The notes under the pieces: generated by a model
What the model saw: only the letters and a program-made list of their open reading frames with translations
The model's database searches: none
Told to the model about the DNA's origin: nothing
NCBI RefSeq assembly: GCF_003149745.1
Contig: NZ_QGEG01000006.1
Location: 268 to 64,267, forward strand
DNA: 64,000 bases
Reading direction: 5' to 3'
From: Flagellimonas aquimarina
GTDB taxonomy: Bacteria; Bacteroidota; Bacteroidia; Flavobacteriales; Flavobacteriaceae
Part shown: positions 1 to 7,725 of the stretch, in pieces
Position numbering within the stretch: position 1 is the stretch's first letter
Layout: each line of letters opens with the position of its first letter
Program-made: the position numbers and the translations under genes

Positions 1-1650
1 GGCAGCAACCCCGGAACAATAACAAGGACCTATAGCGTAACGGACGAGGCCGGCAACAGCATCAACGTTGTCCAGGCCATCACGGTCAATGATACGACCG
101 ATCCCACGGCGAGCGACCCTTCGGGCATCACTGTGGAATGTATCGGGGACGTCCCTGCTGCGGACATCAGTGTGGTCACCGATGAGGCCGACAACTGTAG
201 CCTGGCGGCGAACATCGTGGTCGCCTTTGTAAGCGACAGCGCCCTGGTGGGGAGCAACCCCGGAACAATAACAAGGACCTATAGCGTAACGGACGAGGCG
301 GGGAACAGCATCAACGTCACGCAGGCGATTACAGTTCAAGATGCAGATCCAGATATTACTATTGGAGATGCTTCAGGATTAGAGGGAACTGATATTAGTT
401 TCCCAGTTACACTTAGCCAAGCTAAATGTGATGAAGATTTAACGCTTACATTCACATTAACTAATGGAACGGCAGGAAATTCGGATTACGTAACATCGGA
501 TGTCCAAATAACAATTCCAGCAGGGGATATTTCGGCCATAGTGATTGTACCTACAACTGATGATATCATTGAAGAATTAAGTGAAGACTTTACTATAATG
601 ATAGGAAGTGTAGATTCTGGAACTGCAGGAGACATATCAGATATAGCAACAGGAACAATATTAGATGATGATTTGGTGTTGACAGAAATCGATAGCGACG
701 ATGATGGTATTGTTGATAGTTTTGAGGACTTGAATTCTGATGGGGATGATGACCCAGCAACAAACCCTACTGATACGGATGTTGATGGAATACCTGACTA
801 TTTAGATATTGATAGTGATAATGATGGAATACCGGATAACATTGAAGCACAATCCACGTTAGGTTACATAGCTCCCGGTATATTGGATATCAATGGAAAC
901 GGTTTAGCTGATGTTTATGAGAATGGTGGTAGTATTGGATTGATTCCAGTAGATACAGATGGTGATGGAATCCCTGATTATGTTGACGATGATAGTGATA
1001 ATGATAATGTTCCTGATAGCATTGAAGGTAATGATCAAAACCAGGATGGAATTGCAGATGTAGTATTTATTGGTTCCGATAAAGACAATGATGGTCTTGA
1101 TGATGGCTTTGAAGGAAGTACGGTTATTGACATAGATGTAAATGATGAAATTGATGACCCAAGCACTAATCTGGTAGATACGGACTTTGATGGTATTCCA
1201 GATTATAGGGATACAGATGATGACGATGACGGCATAGAAACCATTGATGAGGATTTGGATTCGGATGGAAATTATGCCAATGATGATTCTGATAATGATG
1301 GAATGCCAAATTATTTGGATCCAGATTTAGGTCCAACACAAGCAGACCCAATAGATGTAATAAATGTTATAACACCTAATGGAGATGGTATACATGATGT
1401 ATTAATAATTAATAGTATAGAAAATTATCCAAACAATACAGTAAAAATTTATAACAGATGGGGTGTGCAGGTATACGCAACCAAAGCATACAACACAACA
1501 GGAAATGTCTTTGATGGTACTTCAGAAGGTAGAATAACTGTGGACAAGGACAACAAACTTCCAGTTGGAACGTATTTCTATATCATAGACTTTGAAGATC
1601 TAGAAGGAAATATGCAACAACTTTCAGGGTACCTATATATTAATAGATAA
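1..1650 (+). CDS. T9SS-exported adhesin-like protein, 3' part (HYR-like, Calx-beta, TSP3, CHU_C domains)
   Basis: The frame is open from the first base, so the gene starts before the window. The 549 visible residues fall into four parts. Residues 1-110 are HYR/Ig-like repeats with a period of 83 residues. Residues about 111-224 are a Calx-beta-like domain ending in GTILDDD. Residues about 227-445 are Asp-rich thrombospondin type 3 repeats of the form DxDxDGIPDxxD, which bind calcium in that family. The last 100 residues are a gliding-motility C-terminal domain (VITPNGDG, IYNRWG, GTYFYIIDF), the type B sorting signal of the type IX secretion system. The protein should be secreted and surface attached, probably for adhesion or gliding. 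The PorP/SprF gene next door fits that. The repeat part is far richer in GC than the rest. The ligand is unknown. Confidence 0.9.
   Translation, partial: GSNPGTITRTYSVTDEAGNSINVVQAITVNDTTDPTASDPSGITVECIGDVPAADISVVTDEADNCSLAANIVVAFVSDSALVGSNPGTITRTYSVTDEAGNSINVTQAITVQDADPDITIGDASGLEGTDISFPVTLSQAKCDEDLTLTFTLTNGTAGNSDYVTSDVQITIPAGDISAIVIVPTTDDIIEELSEDFTIMIGSVDSGTAGDISDIATGTILDDDLVLTEIDSDDDGIVDSFEDLNSDGDDDPATNPTDTDVDGIPDYLDIDSDNDGIPDNIEAQSTLGYIAPGILDINGNGLADVYENGGSIGLIPVDTDGDGIPDYVDDDSDNDNVPDSIEGNDQNQDGIADVVFIGSDKDNDGLDDGFEGSTVIDIDVNDEIDDPSTNLVDTDFDGIPDYRDTDDDDDGIETIDEDLDSDGNYANDDSDNDGMPNYLDPDLGPTQADPIDVINVITPNGDGIHDVLIINSIENYPNNTVKIYNRWGVQVYATKAYNTTGNVFDGTSEGRITVDKDNKLPVGTYFYIIDFEDLEGNMQQLSGYLYINR
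4..299 (+). repeat. Two copies of a 249-bp repeat unit inside the adhesin gene
   Basis: Bases 4-50 recur exactly at 253-299, an offset of 249 bp (83 codons, in frame). Similarity continues with scattered changes to about 330. The first copy is truncated by the window edge, so more units probably lie upstream. The sequence identity at DNA level, including synonymous sites, points to recent duplication or gene conversion. Confidence 0.85.
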
Positions 1651-1678
1651 AGAAATGATTACTGTGGATAATATCAGC

Positions 1679-2611
1679 ATGAGAAAAAAAATACTGCAAA
1701 TCACCCTTGTTATACTGTTTAGCGTTACAAGCTTTACTTATGCTCAACAAGATGCCCAATATACGCAGTACATGTATAACACAGTTAGTGTAAACCCAGC
1801 ATATGCTGGTTCAAGAGGACATTTAAGTATTGCAGCCCTTTATCGCAATCAATGGTTAGGCTTAGATGGTGCTCCAGAAACACAAACCCTTAATCTTCAT
1901 AGCCCTATGGGTTATAGAGGAGTAGGTTTGGGAATATCCATTGTCAATGATAAAATAGGACCTACATCTGAAACATACTTTGATATAGATTTTTCATATA
2001 CCATACAAACATCATTTGATGCCAAGTTAAGTTTTGGGTTAAAGGCAAGCGCCCACATGTTGGATATTCGGTATTCAGAATTGGATGAATTTGAAATTGA
2101 CCCTCAATTGCAATCACAGCAAGATATTCAAAACAAGTTTTCACCTAATATTGGTGCTGGAATTTACTATCATACCGAGCGTTTTTACACTGGACTGTCA
2201 GTACCGAGATTGTTAGAAACAACCCATTTTGACGAGTCATCAATTTCTACTGCTACAGAACAGATTAATTTATATTTCATTACCGGTTATGTATGGGACT
2301 TAAATCCCTTTCTCAAATTTAAACCAACACTCTTGACCAAGGCGGTTCAAGGGGCTCCTTTTCAAGTGGATGTATCTGCAAATTTCATGTTCAATGAAAA
2401 ATTTATAGGGGGTGTTGCTTATCGTTGGGATGCTGCTTTTAGTGGTCTTTTTGGTTTTAGAATATCCGATGAAATGTTTATTGGGCTTGCCTATGATCGT
2501 GAAACCACGGATTTAGGTGCTGCTACCTTCAATGATGGATCTTTTGAGGTCATCCTTAGATATGACTTTATAAAGAATCTAAGCAATTTAAAATCTCCAC
2601 GTTTCTTTTAG
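1679..2611 (+). CDS. PorP/SprF family type IX secretion system membrane protein
   Basis: This 310-residue protein has a signal peptide ending near TYAQQ, then the family hallmark QYTQYMYNTVSVNPAYAGSR and alternating beta-strand segments of an outer-membrane barrel, ending with a basic tail. PorP/SprF proteins are usually encoded directly after a large gliding-type adhesin and assist export or anchoring of that specific cargo. The preceding gene is exactly such a cargo, ending 28 bp upstream. An in-frame ATG at 1655 would add eight residues. I prefer 1679 because MRKKILQ gives a normal signal peptide start. The family call is secure, and pairing with this cargo is inferred from position. Confidence 0.9.
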   Translation: MRKKILQITLVILFSVTSFTYAQQDAQYTQYMYNTVSVNPAYAGSRGHLSIAALYRNQWLGLDGAPETQTLNLHSPMGYRGVGLGISIVNDKIGPTSETYFDIDFSYTIQTSFDAKLSFGLKASAHMLDIRYSELDEFEIDPQLQSQQDIQNKFSPNIGAGIYYHTERFYTGLSVPRLLETTHFDESSISTATEQINLYFITGYVWDLNPFLKFKPTLLTKAVQGAPFQVDVSANFMFNEKFIGGVAYRWDAAFSGLFGFRISDEMFIGLAYDRETTDLGAATFNDGSFEVILRYDFIKNLSNLKSPRFF

Positions 2612-2682
2612 AGTTAAAGGTTTTAGAAACATTTTAGAACCTGTATTCATGTATTTCCTGACAAACGTCATATTTTTACCTT

Positions 2683-3216
2683 ATGAAAGAGGAAAATGTG
2701 ATATTGGTCAATGAGAATGATGAACCTATTGGCCTAATGCCCAAAATGGAAGCTCATGAGAAAGCTGTTCTGCATAGAGCTTTTTCTGTCTTTATTATGA
2801 ACAACAAGGGCGAGACCATGCTGCAACAGCGTGCCAAGGATAAGTACCATTCACCTCTGTTGTGGACAAATACCTGTTGCAGTCATCAAAGAGAAGGGGA
2901 AGCCAATGTGGAAGCTGGAAAAAGGCGCCTTCAGGAGGAAATGGGCTTTACAACAGAACTGAAAGAACTACTCTCTTTTATCTACAAGGCACCATTTGAT
3001 AACGGTCTTACAGAACATGAATTGGACCATGTAATGATTGGTTATTATGATGAGAACCCGATAATAAACCCTTCCGAAGTGGAAGATTGGAAGTGGATGC
3101 ACCCTTCAGATATTAAGAAAGACATTTCTACGAATCCAGATGATTACACGGCTTGGTTCAAAATTATTTTTGAACGGTTTTATGCCCATATCTCTAATAA
3201 TGTTAACAAGCAATGA
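2683..3216 (+). CDS. idi: Isopentenyl-diphosphate delta-isomerase, type 1
   Basis: The enzyme interconverts isopentenyl and dimethylallyl diphosphate in the cytoplasm, feeding carotenoid, quinone and undecaprenyl synthesis. At 177 residues it has the usual length of bacterial type 1 enzymes. It shows the Nudix fold with the catalytic cysteine motif TNTCCSHQ near residue 65, the Nudix-like stretch EAGKRRLQEEMGF and the C-terminal EVEDWKWM segment with metal-binding glutamates. It is the first gene of a coupled operon, and its stop overlaps the queD start by four bases (ATGA). Its likely major client here is the carotenoid operon at 53836-57509, although the two are 50 kb apart. Confidence 0.93.
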   Translation: MKEENVILVNENDEPIGLMPKMEAHEKAVLHRAFSVFIMNNKGETMLQQRAKDKYHSPLLWTNTCCSHQREGEANVEAGKRRLQEEMGFTTELKELLSFIYKAPFDNGLTEHELDHVMIGYYDENPIINPSEVEDWKWMHPSDIKKDISTNPDDYTAWFKIIFERFYAHISNNVNKQ

Positions 3217-3620
3217 AAGTAAAGGTTAGCAGAAAAGCCAATTTTAACGCTGCACATAGGTTATATAGACCAGATTGGAGTTTTGAGAAAAACGATGCCG
3301 TTTTTGGTAAATGCAACAATCCAAATTATCATGGCCACAACTATGACCTCATTGTAAGTGTTACGGGAGAAATTGATCAACAGACAGGTTTTGTCATGGA
3401 CCTTAAAGTACTTAAGGATTTAATTAAGGAACATGTTGAGGAAGCACTTGACCATAAAAACTTAAACAAAGATGTACCAGAGTTTGAGGACCTAAACCCT
3501 ACAGCTGAAAACATTGCCGTGGTCATATGGAATAAGATTAGACCTCATATAGAAAAAACCAAAGAATTGGAGGTAGTACTTTATGAAACACCTCGTAACT
3601 TTGTAACTTATTCTGGATAA
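3213..3620 (+). CDS. queD: 6-carboxytetrahydropterin synthase / PTPS family
   Basis: This 135-residue protein belongs to the 6-pyruvoyl-tetrahydropterin synthase fold. Zinc ligands are visible as the His in NAAHRL and the two His in YHGHNY, and the active-site Cys precedes them in GKCNNPNYHGH. Such proteins convert dihydroneopterin triphosphate to 6-carboxytetrahydropterin for queuosine synthesis, or act in pterin synthesis. Sequence alone does not separate those roles. The start overlaps the idi stop, so translation is coupled. The stop is immediately followed by the manA start. No other queuosine genes are in the window. Confidence 0.85.
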   Translation: MKVKVSRKANFNAAHRLYRPDWSFEKNDAVFGKCNNPNYHGHNYDLIVSVTGEIDQQTGFVMDLKVLKDLIKEHVEEALDHKNLNKDVPEFEDLNPTAENIAVVIWNKIRPHIEKTKELEVVLYETPRNFVTYSG

Positions 3621-4589
3621 ATGACCTTATACCCATTAAAATTTAAACCAATTCTAAAAGAACGCCTTTGGGGCGGAACAAAACTTAAAGATGTACTTGG
3701 AAAACCTATTGACAGCGAAATCACTGGTGAAAGTTGGGAACTTTCAGGGGTAGCGGGAGATATTTCTGAAATTTCCAATGGAGCATTAATTGGAACTTCT
3801 TTGCAGGAATTAATTCAGGAAGAAGGAAAAAACTTGTTGGGTAAAAGTGTTGTGGACCGCTTTGGAAGAGATTTCCCGATTCTTATAAAGTTTATTGATG
3901 CTAAGCAAGATTTGTCCATACAGCTTCACCCCAATGATGACTTGGCCAAGAAAAGACATAACTCTTTTGGAAAAACCGAGATGTGGTACGTAATGGATGC
4001 AGACCCAGGAGCCAAGCTAATTGTAGGTTTTAATAAAAGTGTTGAAAAGGAAGAATACATTAAAAGTCTAGAAGAAAACACCCTTTTGGATTTGATGAAC
4101 TATGAAGAAGTTGAAGAAGGTGACACCTTTTTTATAAATACTGGCAAAATCCATGCAATTGGCGCAGGAGTGTTATTGGCAGAGATTCAACAGACCTCAG
4201 ATGTAACCTACAGGGTTTTTGATTTTAATAGAAAAGATAAAAATGGAAACCTTAGAGAATTGCATACGGAGTTGGCCCTTGATGCAATGGATTATTCCAA
4301 AAAAGACGACTTTAAGGTTAATTACCCAAATAAGGCAGATTTCATCAACCCAATGGTTGATTGCCCTTATTTTAAAACCAATTTTTTGGAGTTAGGCACA
4401 GGTATGCATCAAGATACCACTTTAAGGGATTCCTTCACCATCTATATGTGTGTAGGAGGAGAAACAGAAATTGCCAATGACTGGGGCAGTGCATTCATAA
4501 AAAAGGGAGAGACCGTTTTGGTTGCTGCATCAAGCAGCTTTATAAATATTAAGACACAAGGGGTTAAACTTTTAGAAGTTACCATTTAA
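3621..4589 (+). CDS. manA: Mannose-6-phosphate isomerase, class I
   Basis: The enzyme interconverts mannose 6-phosphate and fructose 6-phosphate for GDP-sugar and polysaccharide synthesis. The 322 residues match the short bacterial type I form. Metal-site segments are visible: IQLHPND (Gln and His ligands), the Glu in GKTEMWYV and the His in TGKIHAIGAG. The cupin core ends in the usual short C-terminal beta domain. The start codon directly abuts the queD stop, so the gene is the third member of the idi-queD-manA operon. The pairing of three unrelated pathways is typical of compact Bacteroidota operons and gives no hint of a special role. Confidence 0.92.
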   Translation: MTLYPLKFKPILKERLWGGTKLKDVLGKPIDSEITGESWELSGVAGDISEISNGALIGTSLQELIQEEGKNLLGKSVVDRFGRDFPILIKFIDAKQDLSIQLHPNDDLAKKRHNSFGKTEMWYVMDADPGAKLIVGFNKSVEKEEYIKSLEENTLLDLMNYEEVEEGDTFFINTGKIHAIGAGVLLAEIQQTSDVTYRVFDFNRKDKNGNLRELHTELALDAMDYSKKDDFKVNYPNKADFINPMVDCPYFKTNFLELGTGMHQDTTLRDSFTIYMCVGGETEIANDWGSAFIKKGETVLVAASSSFINIKTQGVKLLEVTI

Positions 4590-4613
4590 TAGTACATTTG
4601 AAAAAACAGCAGT

Positions 4614-4886
4614 ATGGCGAGTATTCGTGATTTAAAGAAGGATGTCAATTTTGTTTTAGGAGATATCATAGAAGCGGTCTATATATGGGAGGCTGGGTCT
4701 AACAATAAGGACTCAGAAGAAGGTACTGTGCTTATTGACAAAGCCATAGCGGTGTTTGACGAACTTATGGATAAGATTCATCAAAAAGATGTTGATAACA
4801 GCAAGACGCACTTCAAGGATATACGTTCGCAACTAGAAGAAAAGGCTACTCAACTCGTTGAAGAGTTAAACAAATTAGCTGGCTAA
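4614..4886 (+). CDS. Small conserved helical protein of unknown function
   Basis: This 90-residue protein is predicted to be all helical and acidic, with no signal peptide, membrane segment or cysteine. It starts 24 bp after manA and may be co-transcribed with it. The pattern of charged heptads (LMDKIHQKD, DIRSQLEEKATQLVEELNKLAG) suggests a small antiparallel helical bundle. I do not recognise a named domain. A small protein of this kind next to metabolic genes is common in Flavobacteriaceae, but its function cannot be read from the sequence. Confidence 0.7.
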   Translation: MASIRDLKKDVNFVLGDIIEAVYIWEAGSNNKDSEEGTVLIDKAIAVFDELMDKIHQKDVDNSKTHFKDIRSQLEEKATQLVEELNKLAG

Positions 4887-4890
4887 CCTC

Positions 4891-5583
4891 TTATTTCTTT
4901 AAATATTCCTTAAAAGCCACCCCATATTTTGAAGCAGCAACTTCTGGGGTCAGGGATTTGTATATGGAATCCAGATACTTTGGGTTTGCCTCGTTTGCAG
5001 CAATTAGCATAACATAAGGGGTAACATAAGAATCGCTATTGTTTAAACCAAAATTTAGCGTGTATCTATATCGTTTTAAAATATTTTGCGATATCAGGTT
5101 TTGCACTGAATCCAAAACCAAAGAGTCTTCTTGAACTTCTGGTAAAAAACTCTGTTGAGAAAGTTCAAGTTCTTTAATGTTGAAGTTAGATATCATGGTA
5201 TTAAACTCCTTAAGTTTTTCATGTGCTTTGGAACCTAAGACTTCGGCATTGGTTTCAAAAGTGTTCCAAGATGTGTTAATAGTAATTTCCCCAGGCTCTC
5301 CAAAAAAAGTAATTCGGTCATTTACATCGTTATTGTCCGCTTTATCTAGATAGAGGTAAAAAATTTCAGGACTTTCTACCTCATGAGAAAAAGAGAAGCT
5401 TCCATCTCCTTGGATTTGAAGCGAATCTATTACCACTAATGACGAATCATTAAAGTGTTGCAAAAACAGGGTTCCTTTCTTTAATCCTTTAATATTTCCT
5501 GAAACGGCCATGGTATTTTCCGTGTTCTTTTGACAAGAAACAATAATTAAACTAAGTGTCAGTACAAATAAAATCCTCTTCAT
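4891..5583 (-). CDS. DUF4369-containing lipoprotein
   Basis: The 230-residue protein begins with a lipoprotein signal (MKRILFVLTLSLIIVSC, lipobox Cys17). Residues about 28-115 match the DUF4369 pattern (SGNIKGLKKGTLFLQ, VVIDSLQIQGDGSFSF), a beta-sandwich often fused to a C-terminal thioredoxin/AhpC-TSA domain. Here the thioredoxin domain is absent and the C-terminal half is helical, ending in a short lysine-rich tail. It is therefore a short, redox-inactive member of the group, anchored in the periplasm or outer membrane. It faces the small protein at 4614-4886 with only four bases between stops. Function unknown. Confidence 0.8.
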   Translation of the reverse strand: MKRILFVLTLSLIIVSCQKNTENTMAVSGNIKGLKKGTLFLQHFNDSSLVVIDSLQIQGDGSFSFSHEVESPEIFYLYLDKADNNDVNDRITFFGEPGEITINTSWNTFETNAEVLGSKAHEKLKEFNTMISNFNIKELELSQQSFLPEVQEDSLVLDSVQNLISQNILKRYRYTLNFGLNNSDSYVTPYVMLIAANEANPKYLDSIYKSLTPEVAASKYGVAFKEYLKK

Positions 5584-5627
5584 TGTTGAAATTTAGCGGG
5601 GCAAATATCAATAAACTTATGGAATAA

Positions 5628-6890
5628 TTAAACTTTAGAAGCTACTTCCATCAACAAAGCGCATAAATAAGCACCTGCGGTGCCCACAACATAACCAAAA
5701 ACAGCCAAGAGAATGCCCACTGATGTTAGAGAAGGATGAAACTCCGCTGCCACCACGGGGGCAGAAGCCGCTCCTCCAACGTTAGCTTGGCTACCTACCG
5801 CTAAGAAAAAATATGGGGCTTTGATCAATTTGGCCACAAGAATTAAAAGTCCTGCATGTATCGAAATCCATACCAAACCAATAGCAATAAGACCAGGATT
5901 TTCCAGAACTCTGCCCAAATCCATTTTCATGCCTATGGTTGCGACCAAAATATAAATGAAAACACTGCCAATTTTGCTAGCTCCTGCACCTTCGTAATTT
6001 TTAGCTTTAGTAAAAGAAAGTCCAATACCAATTGCGGTTGCAAAAACAACCATCCAAAGAAATTTGGAACCTAGCGAGGATAATATTTTTTCTTTATTTC
6101 TGATGACTTCAAAATTGTTCTCCAAAAACTCTGCAAAATGATGACCCAATAAGTGTGCAATTCCCACTCCTGCAAAGGCATACAAAAGCATCATCATAAA
6201 ATCATGCAAACTGGTTACACGAGCAATTTTAGCAGTATATGTAGAGACTTTTTCTTTTAACTCTTCAATAGAGGAGGAGTCGGCTTTTAACCATTTGTCA
6301 ATTTTTTTCGTTTTACCGATTCCCAGTAAAAGTATGGCCATCCAAATATTTGCCACTACAATATCAATTAAAACCATGCCGCCATAATTGTTCTGGTTGT
6401 ATTGAAATACTTCAAGCATAGCAGCTTGATTTGCCCCACCGCCTATCCAACTTCCCGCAATTGTGGCAAGACCCCTCCAAACGGCATCAAAATCACTACC
6501 GCCAACGGTTTCGGGTGAAAAAATCGAGACTATTAAAATGGCCAAAGGCCCACCAATAATAATTCCTGCTGTTCCGGTTAAAAACATGATCAAAGCCTTG
6601 GAACCCAAATTTATTATGGCTTTTAAGTCAATGCTCAATGTCATTAGAATAAGCGCTGCAGGTAAAAGATACCTGCTGGCTATATAATATGTCTGTGATG
6701 CTTTTTCATTTATTATTCCAGTGCTGGCTAAAATAGCAGGCAACAAATAACACATAAGCACGGTTGGAACTATGCCATAAAATTTTTTCCAAAATCCAAC
6801 TTTTATGGATGATGTATAAAAGACAAAACCTAGACAAAGACAAAGAAGTCCAAAGATGATGGTATCTTCGGTAAAGGGTAGTTGGTTCAT
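5628..6890 (-). CDS. DUF819 family integral membrane protein
   Basis: This 420-residue, very hydrophobic protein matches the DUF819 family. It has about ten or more membrane spans, a glycine-rich signature GSWIGGGANQAAMLEVF near residue 150 and a second one AVGSQANVGGAASAPVVAAEF near residue 370. The internal repetition suggests an inverted-repeat transporter fold, as in other secondary carriers. The substrate of the family is not established to my knowledge. It is transcribed away from the DUF4369 gene promoter region and lies 36 bp downstream of the HAD phosphatase gene, so they may share a transcript. Confidence 0.85.
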   Translation of the reverse strand: MNQLPFTEDTIIFGLLCLCLGFVFYTSSIKVGFWKKFYGIVPTVLMCYLLPAILASTGIINEKASQTYYIASRYLLPAALILMTLSIDLKAIINLGSKALIMFLTGTAGIIIGGPLAILIVSIFSPETVGGSDFDAVWRGLATIAGSWIGGGANQAAMLEVFQYNQNNYGGMVLIDIVVANIWMAILLLGIGKTKKIDKWLKADSSSIEELKEKVSTYTAKIARVTSLHDFMMMLLYAFAGVGIAHLLGHHFAEFLENNFEVIRNKEKILSSLGSKFLWMVVFATAIGIGLSFTKAKNYEGAGASKIGSVFIYILVATIGMKMDLGRVLENPGLIAIGLVWISIHAGLLILVAKLIKAPYFFLAVGSQANVGGAASAPVVAAEFHPSLTSVGILLAVFGYVVGTAGAYLCALLMEVASKV

Positions 6891-6926
6891 ATAGTTTTTA
6901 TAGTGATGTGTTCAAATATAGGAAAA

Positions 6927-7724
6927 TCAAAGATGGTCTTTGATGAATTGGGCAACGCCATGTTCAGTATTGCTCAAGGTCACTTTTTTCGCAATATCTT
7001 TTACCTCTTTCCTGGCGTTTTCCACCGCTACACCAAAACCAACATGCTTTAACATTTCAATATCATTGTAATTATCACCAAATGCGATGACTTCATCTAA
7101 GGATTCATTGGGTTTTAACAAGGATTTTATTGCAGAAAGTTTTGAAACTGATTTGGGGGCTATTTCAATCAGGGTGTCGTTAGATCGGTAATAATTTATG
7201 TAATTGGAAAAACCATCTGCTAACTTCTGGGTAATTTGGTCCATACTTACTTTAGTTCCCATGAGCATGATTTTATGAGGCCCCCTATTTCTTTTTCCCC
7301 ATCTCTCTATAGTTTGTTCAGTAGATTCAAAAATAGGATTGGCTTTTGTATTGAAAACCTCTTTTTTTACGCGCTCAGAGGTTTCACTAACACACCATTC
7401 ATCCTTACAATATAATCCAAGTTTTATTTGATAAGATTGGCAAAGCGTATTTAGCAATTCTGTATTTTCAGAAGAAACCATAGTTGAACTAAGTTCTTTA
7501 TCATTCTCAAGAATCAATGCACCATTGTAGCAGATAATGGGATTTTCTTGTATTGCCATCCTTTTTTGAAGGTAGGCCATGGATTTTGGCATTCTTGCTG
7601 AAACGAGAATAATCCTAAGGTTTTCTTTTATTCTATTTATTTCTGAAACGGTAAATTCAGAAACATCATTTTTTGTAGACAGCAGGGTACCATCCAAATC
7701 AGAACAAAGTACCTTAAAATTCAT
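6927..7724 (-). CDS. Cof-type HAD-IIB family hydrolase
   Basis: A 265-residue cytoplasmic phosphatase of the HAD superfamily, subclass IIB. Motif I is CSDLDGTLL at residues 7-15 with the nucleophile Asp9 and the acid/base Asp11. Motif II is the Ser in ILVSARMP, motif III is a Lys near KSVSKLSAI, and motif IV is FGDNYNDIEML with two metal-binding acidic residues. The middle of the protein is the large IIB cap that sets substrate choice. Cof enzymes usually dephosphorylate sugar phosphates or cofactors such as pyridoxal phosphate or FMN. The actual substrate is unknown. The start is one base from the stop of the next cistron on the same strand. Confidence 0.88.
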   Translation of the reverse strand: MNFKVLCSDLDGTLLSTKNDVSEFTVSEINRIKENLRIILVSARMPKSMAYLQKRMAIQENPIICYNGALILENDKELSSTMVSSENTELLNTLCQSYQIKLGLYCKDEWCVSETSERVKKEVFNTKANPIFESTEQTIERWGKRNRGPHKIMLMGTKVSMDQITQKLADGFSNYINYYRSNDTLIEIAPKSVSKLSAIKSLLKPNESLDEVIAFGDNYNDIEMLKHVGFGVAVENARKEVKDIAKKVTLSNTEHGVAQFIKDHL

Positions 7725-7725
7725 T

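Noticed and set aside
1..330. CRISPR-like array from the repeated 249-bp units
   Set aside because: Repeat and spacer are both translated in one frame, and the period is far too long for CRISPR.
1166..1351. A His-rich minus-strand frame opposite the TSP3 repeats
   Set aside because: The histidine runs are the reverse complement of the repeated Asp codons GAT.
3213..3620. A preQ1 riboswitch in front of queD
   Set aside because: The gene starts inside the idi stop, leaving no leader, and no aptamer-like fold was seen before idi.
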